A stretch of DNA of 54,553 bases from an uncultured Clostridia bacterium (GTDB lineage: Bacteria; Bacillota; Clostridia; UMGS1883): contig CANPZO010000016.1 of the NCBI GenBank assembly GCA_947589005.1, forward strand, positions 1 to 54,553, read 5' to 3'. Position numbers and translations under genes: made by a program. Below, piece after piece: positions 53,944-54,553 of this stretch (the stretch's first letter is position 1; every line of letters starts with the position of its first letter). The notes under the pieces are model-generated. The model was not told where the DNA came from. It saw nothing but the letters and a program-made list of their open reading frames with translations, and made no database searches.

Positions 53944-54553
53944 ATGAAGTTTTTTAAGAGTATGTCTCTGGGTCTGACCGCCGCGGCTTTGGTGGCCGCC
54001 GTCAGCCTGACCGCCGTGGCCGCCGACAGTGTGCCCGCCGAAAAGGTCCGCCCCGCCGCGGTAAAAATGCAGAAGGTCGAGCTCACCGACGAGCAGAAGG
54101 CCGAACTCACCGAAAACGCCAAGGCCGCCCTCGATGAGAAGCTGGCCTCCGGTGAGCTCACACAGGAGCAGTACGACGAAATCCTTGCCAAAATCGAAAG
54201 CGGCGACCTTCGCGGCTTCGGCGGCAAGAGGCACGGCCTTTATCCCGACGTCGAGCTGCCCGAGGGCGCTGTAAAGGCCGAAAAGGTACAGAAGCCCGAG
54301 CTCACCGACGAGCAGAAGGCCGAACTCACCGAGAACGCCAAGGCCACCCTCGATGAAAAGCTGGCCTCCGGCGAGCTCACACAGGAGCAGTACGACGAAA
54401 TTCTCGCCAAAATCGAAAGCGGCGACCTTCGCGGCTTCGGCGGCAAGAGGCACGGCCTTTATCCCAAGCCTGACGCCGAGCTGCCCGAGGGCGCTGTAAA
54501 GGCCGAAAAGGTACAGAAGCCCGAGCTCACCGACGAGCAGAAGGCCGAACTCA
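53944..54553 (+). CDS. Secreted tandem-repeat protein (DUF2680-like units), cut by window end
   Basis: At least 203 residues, open at the right edge. A signal peptide (K-F-F-K-S then a hydrophobic run to A-V-A-A near residue 27) leads into near-identical units starting E-L-T-D-E-Q-K-A-E-L at residues 46, 119 and 194. Each unit has a helical S-G-E-L-T-Q-E-Q-Y-D-E-I-L-A-K-I segment reminiscent of DUF2680, then a basic G-F-G-G-K-R-H-G-L-Y-P link and an A-V-K-A-E-K-V-Q-K-P stretch. Function unknown; likely an extracytoplasmic structural or binding protein. AGGAGGT precedes the ATG, with a Pho-box-like array upstream. Confidence 0.85.
   Translation, partial: MKFFKSMSLGLTAAALVAAVSLTAVAADSVPAEKVRPAAVKMQKVELTDEQKAELTENAKAALDEKLASGELTQEQYDEILAKIESGDLRGFGGKRHGLYPDVELPEGAVKAEKVQKPELTDEQKAELTENAKATLDEKLASGELTQEQYDEILAKIESGDLRGFGGKRHGLYPKPDAELPEGAVKAEKVQKPELTDEQKAEL
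54079..54553 (+). repeat. In-frame tandem repeats of 219 and 225 bp
   Basis: Unit 1 is 54079-54297, unit 2 is 54298-54522, and unit 3 starts at 54523 and runs off the window. Unit 2 has two extra codons (K-P after L-Y-P). The units are nearly identical at DNA level, including synonymous positions, indicating recent expansion or ongoing gene conversion. Confidence 0.92.

Noticed and set aside
53890-54453. Minus-strand open frame over the repeat protein
   Set aside because: It mirrors the tandem repeats in antisense. The plus-strand frame has a signal peptide, AGGAGGT site and promoter.

Overview
The window reads as a chromosomal segment of a moderately GC-rich, low-GC-lineage Firmicute, most likely an anaerobic Clostridia of the Oscillospirales type. 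This is an inference from gene content and signals: AGGAGG-type ribosome sites, very regular sigma-A promoters (TTGACA, 17 bp, TATAAT), an oxygen-independent HemZ, UPF0237/UPF0210 and hisS-aspS pairs, DUF1858, an Rrf2 regulator, RibU behind an FMN riboswitch, and an F-ATPase c subunit with the complete Na+-binding signature. It is dense, mostly housekeeping sequence. I saw no tRNA, rRNA, CRISPR array, phage or transposase gene.

Layout. 0.3-4.2 kb (minus): hisD, a divergent hisB-like gene, a capped HAD phosphatase, a lone fumarase-type beta subunit and a DUF1858 protein. 4.35-9.1 kb (plus): a promoter with a hairpin-rich leader, then a PLP aminotransferase, trpS, a WecA/TagO-type glycosyl-phosphate transferase and wecB, which together start envelope polymer synthesis. 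9.15-16.6 kb (plus): the full ATP synthase operon atpZ-atpI-atpBEFHAGDC behind a long, foldable 5' leader. 16.6-17.3 kb: hicAB pair 1. 17.3-28.3 kb (minus): hisS, aspS, a Gld-type ABC exporter (ATPase, permease, GldG-like), a DUF4340 protein, a DUF512/radical-SAM protein, an MBL hydrolase and hemZ. 28.7-30.7 kb (minus): hisIE, hisA and an HPr-like protein without the active histidine. 31-36.7 kb: a Cof-type HAD (plus), then hicAB pair 2, UPF0210, an ACT protein, a TPR protein and asnS (minus). 36.9-44.4 kb (plus): a small membrane protein, rny, the nadK-argR-recN operon with an ArgR-like operator, an RseC-like protein, RidA, and the FMN riboswitch with ribU. 44.7-46 kb (minus): a VOC protein and a ROK kinase. 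46.1-47.4 kb (plus): an HD protein and a CmpB-like membrane protein. 47.9-53.1 kb (minus): azlD, azlC, dtd, an O-antigen-ligase-like/TPR protein and a CorC/HlyC protein, all translationally coupled, then a hemolysin-III protein. 53.3 kb to the end (plus): an Rrf2 regulator and a secreted protein built of near-identical 73-75-residue repeats, cut by the window edge.

The most unusual content is non-coding. Five intergenic copies of a modular, MITE-like inverted-repeat family sit at about 28.4, 30.1, 37.4, 44.4 and 47.4 kb, each 3' of at least one gene. They share terminal GGGGCTGT/ACAGCCCC arms and exchangeable internal hairpins, one with a compensatory base-pair change between copies. Other regulatory finds are two hicAB operators that fill the promoter spacer, a 39-bp perfect palindrome of ARG-box character ahead of nadK-argR-recN, four 11-bp-phased hexamers of Pho-box type ahead of the secreted repeat protein, and foldable leaders ahead of the atp operon, asnS and the HPr-like gene. 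All gene functions are assigned from motifs and family knowledge; no search was run.
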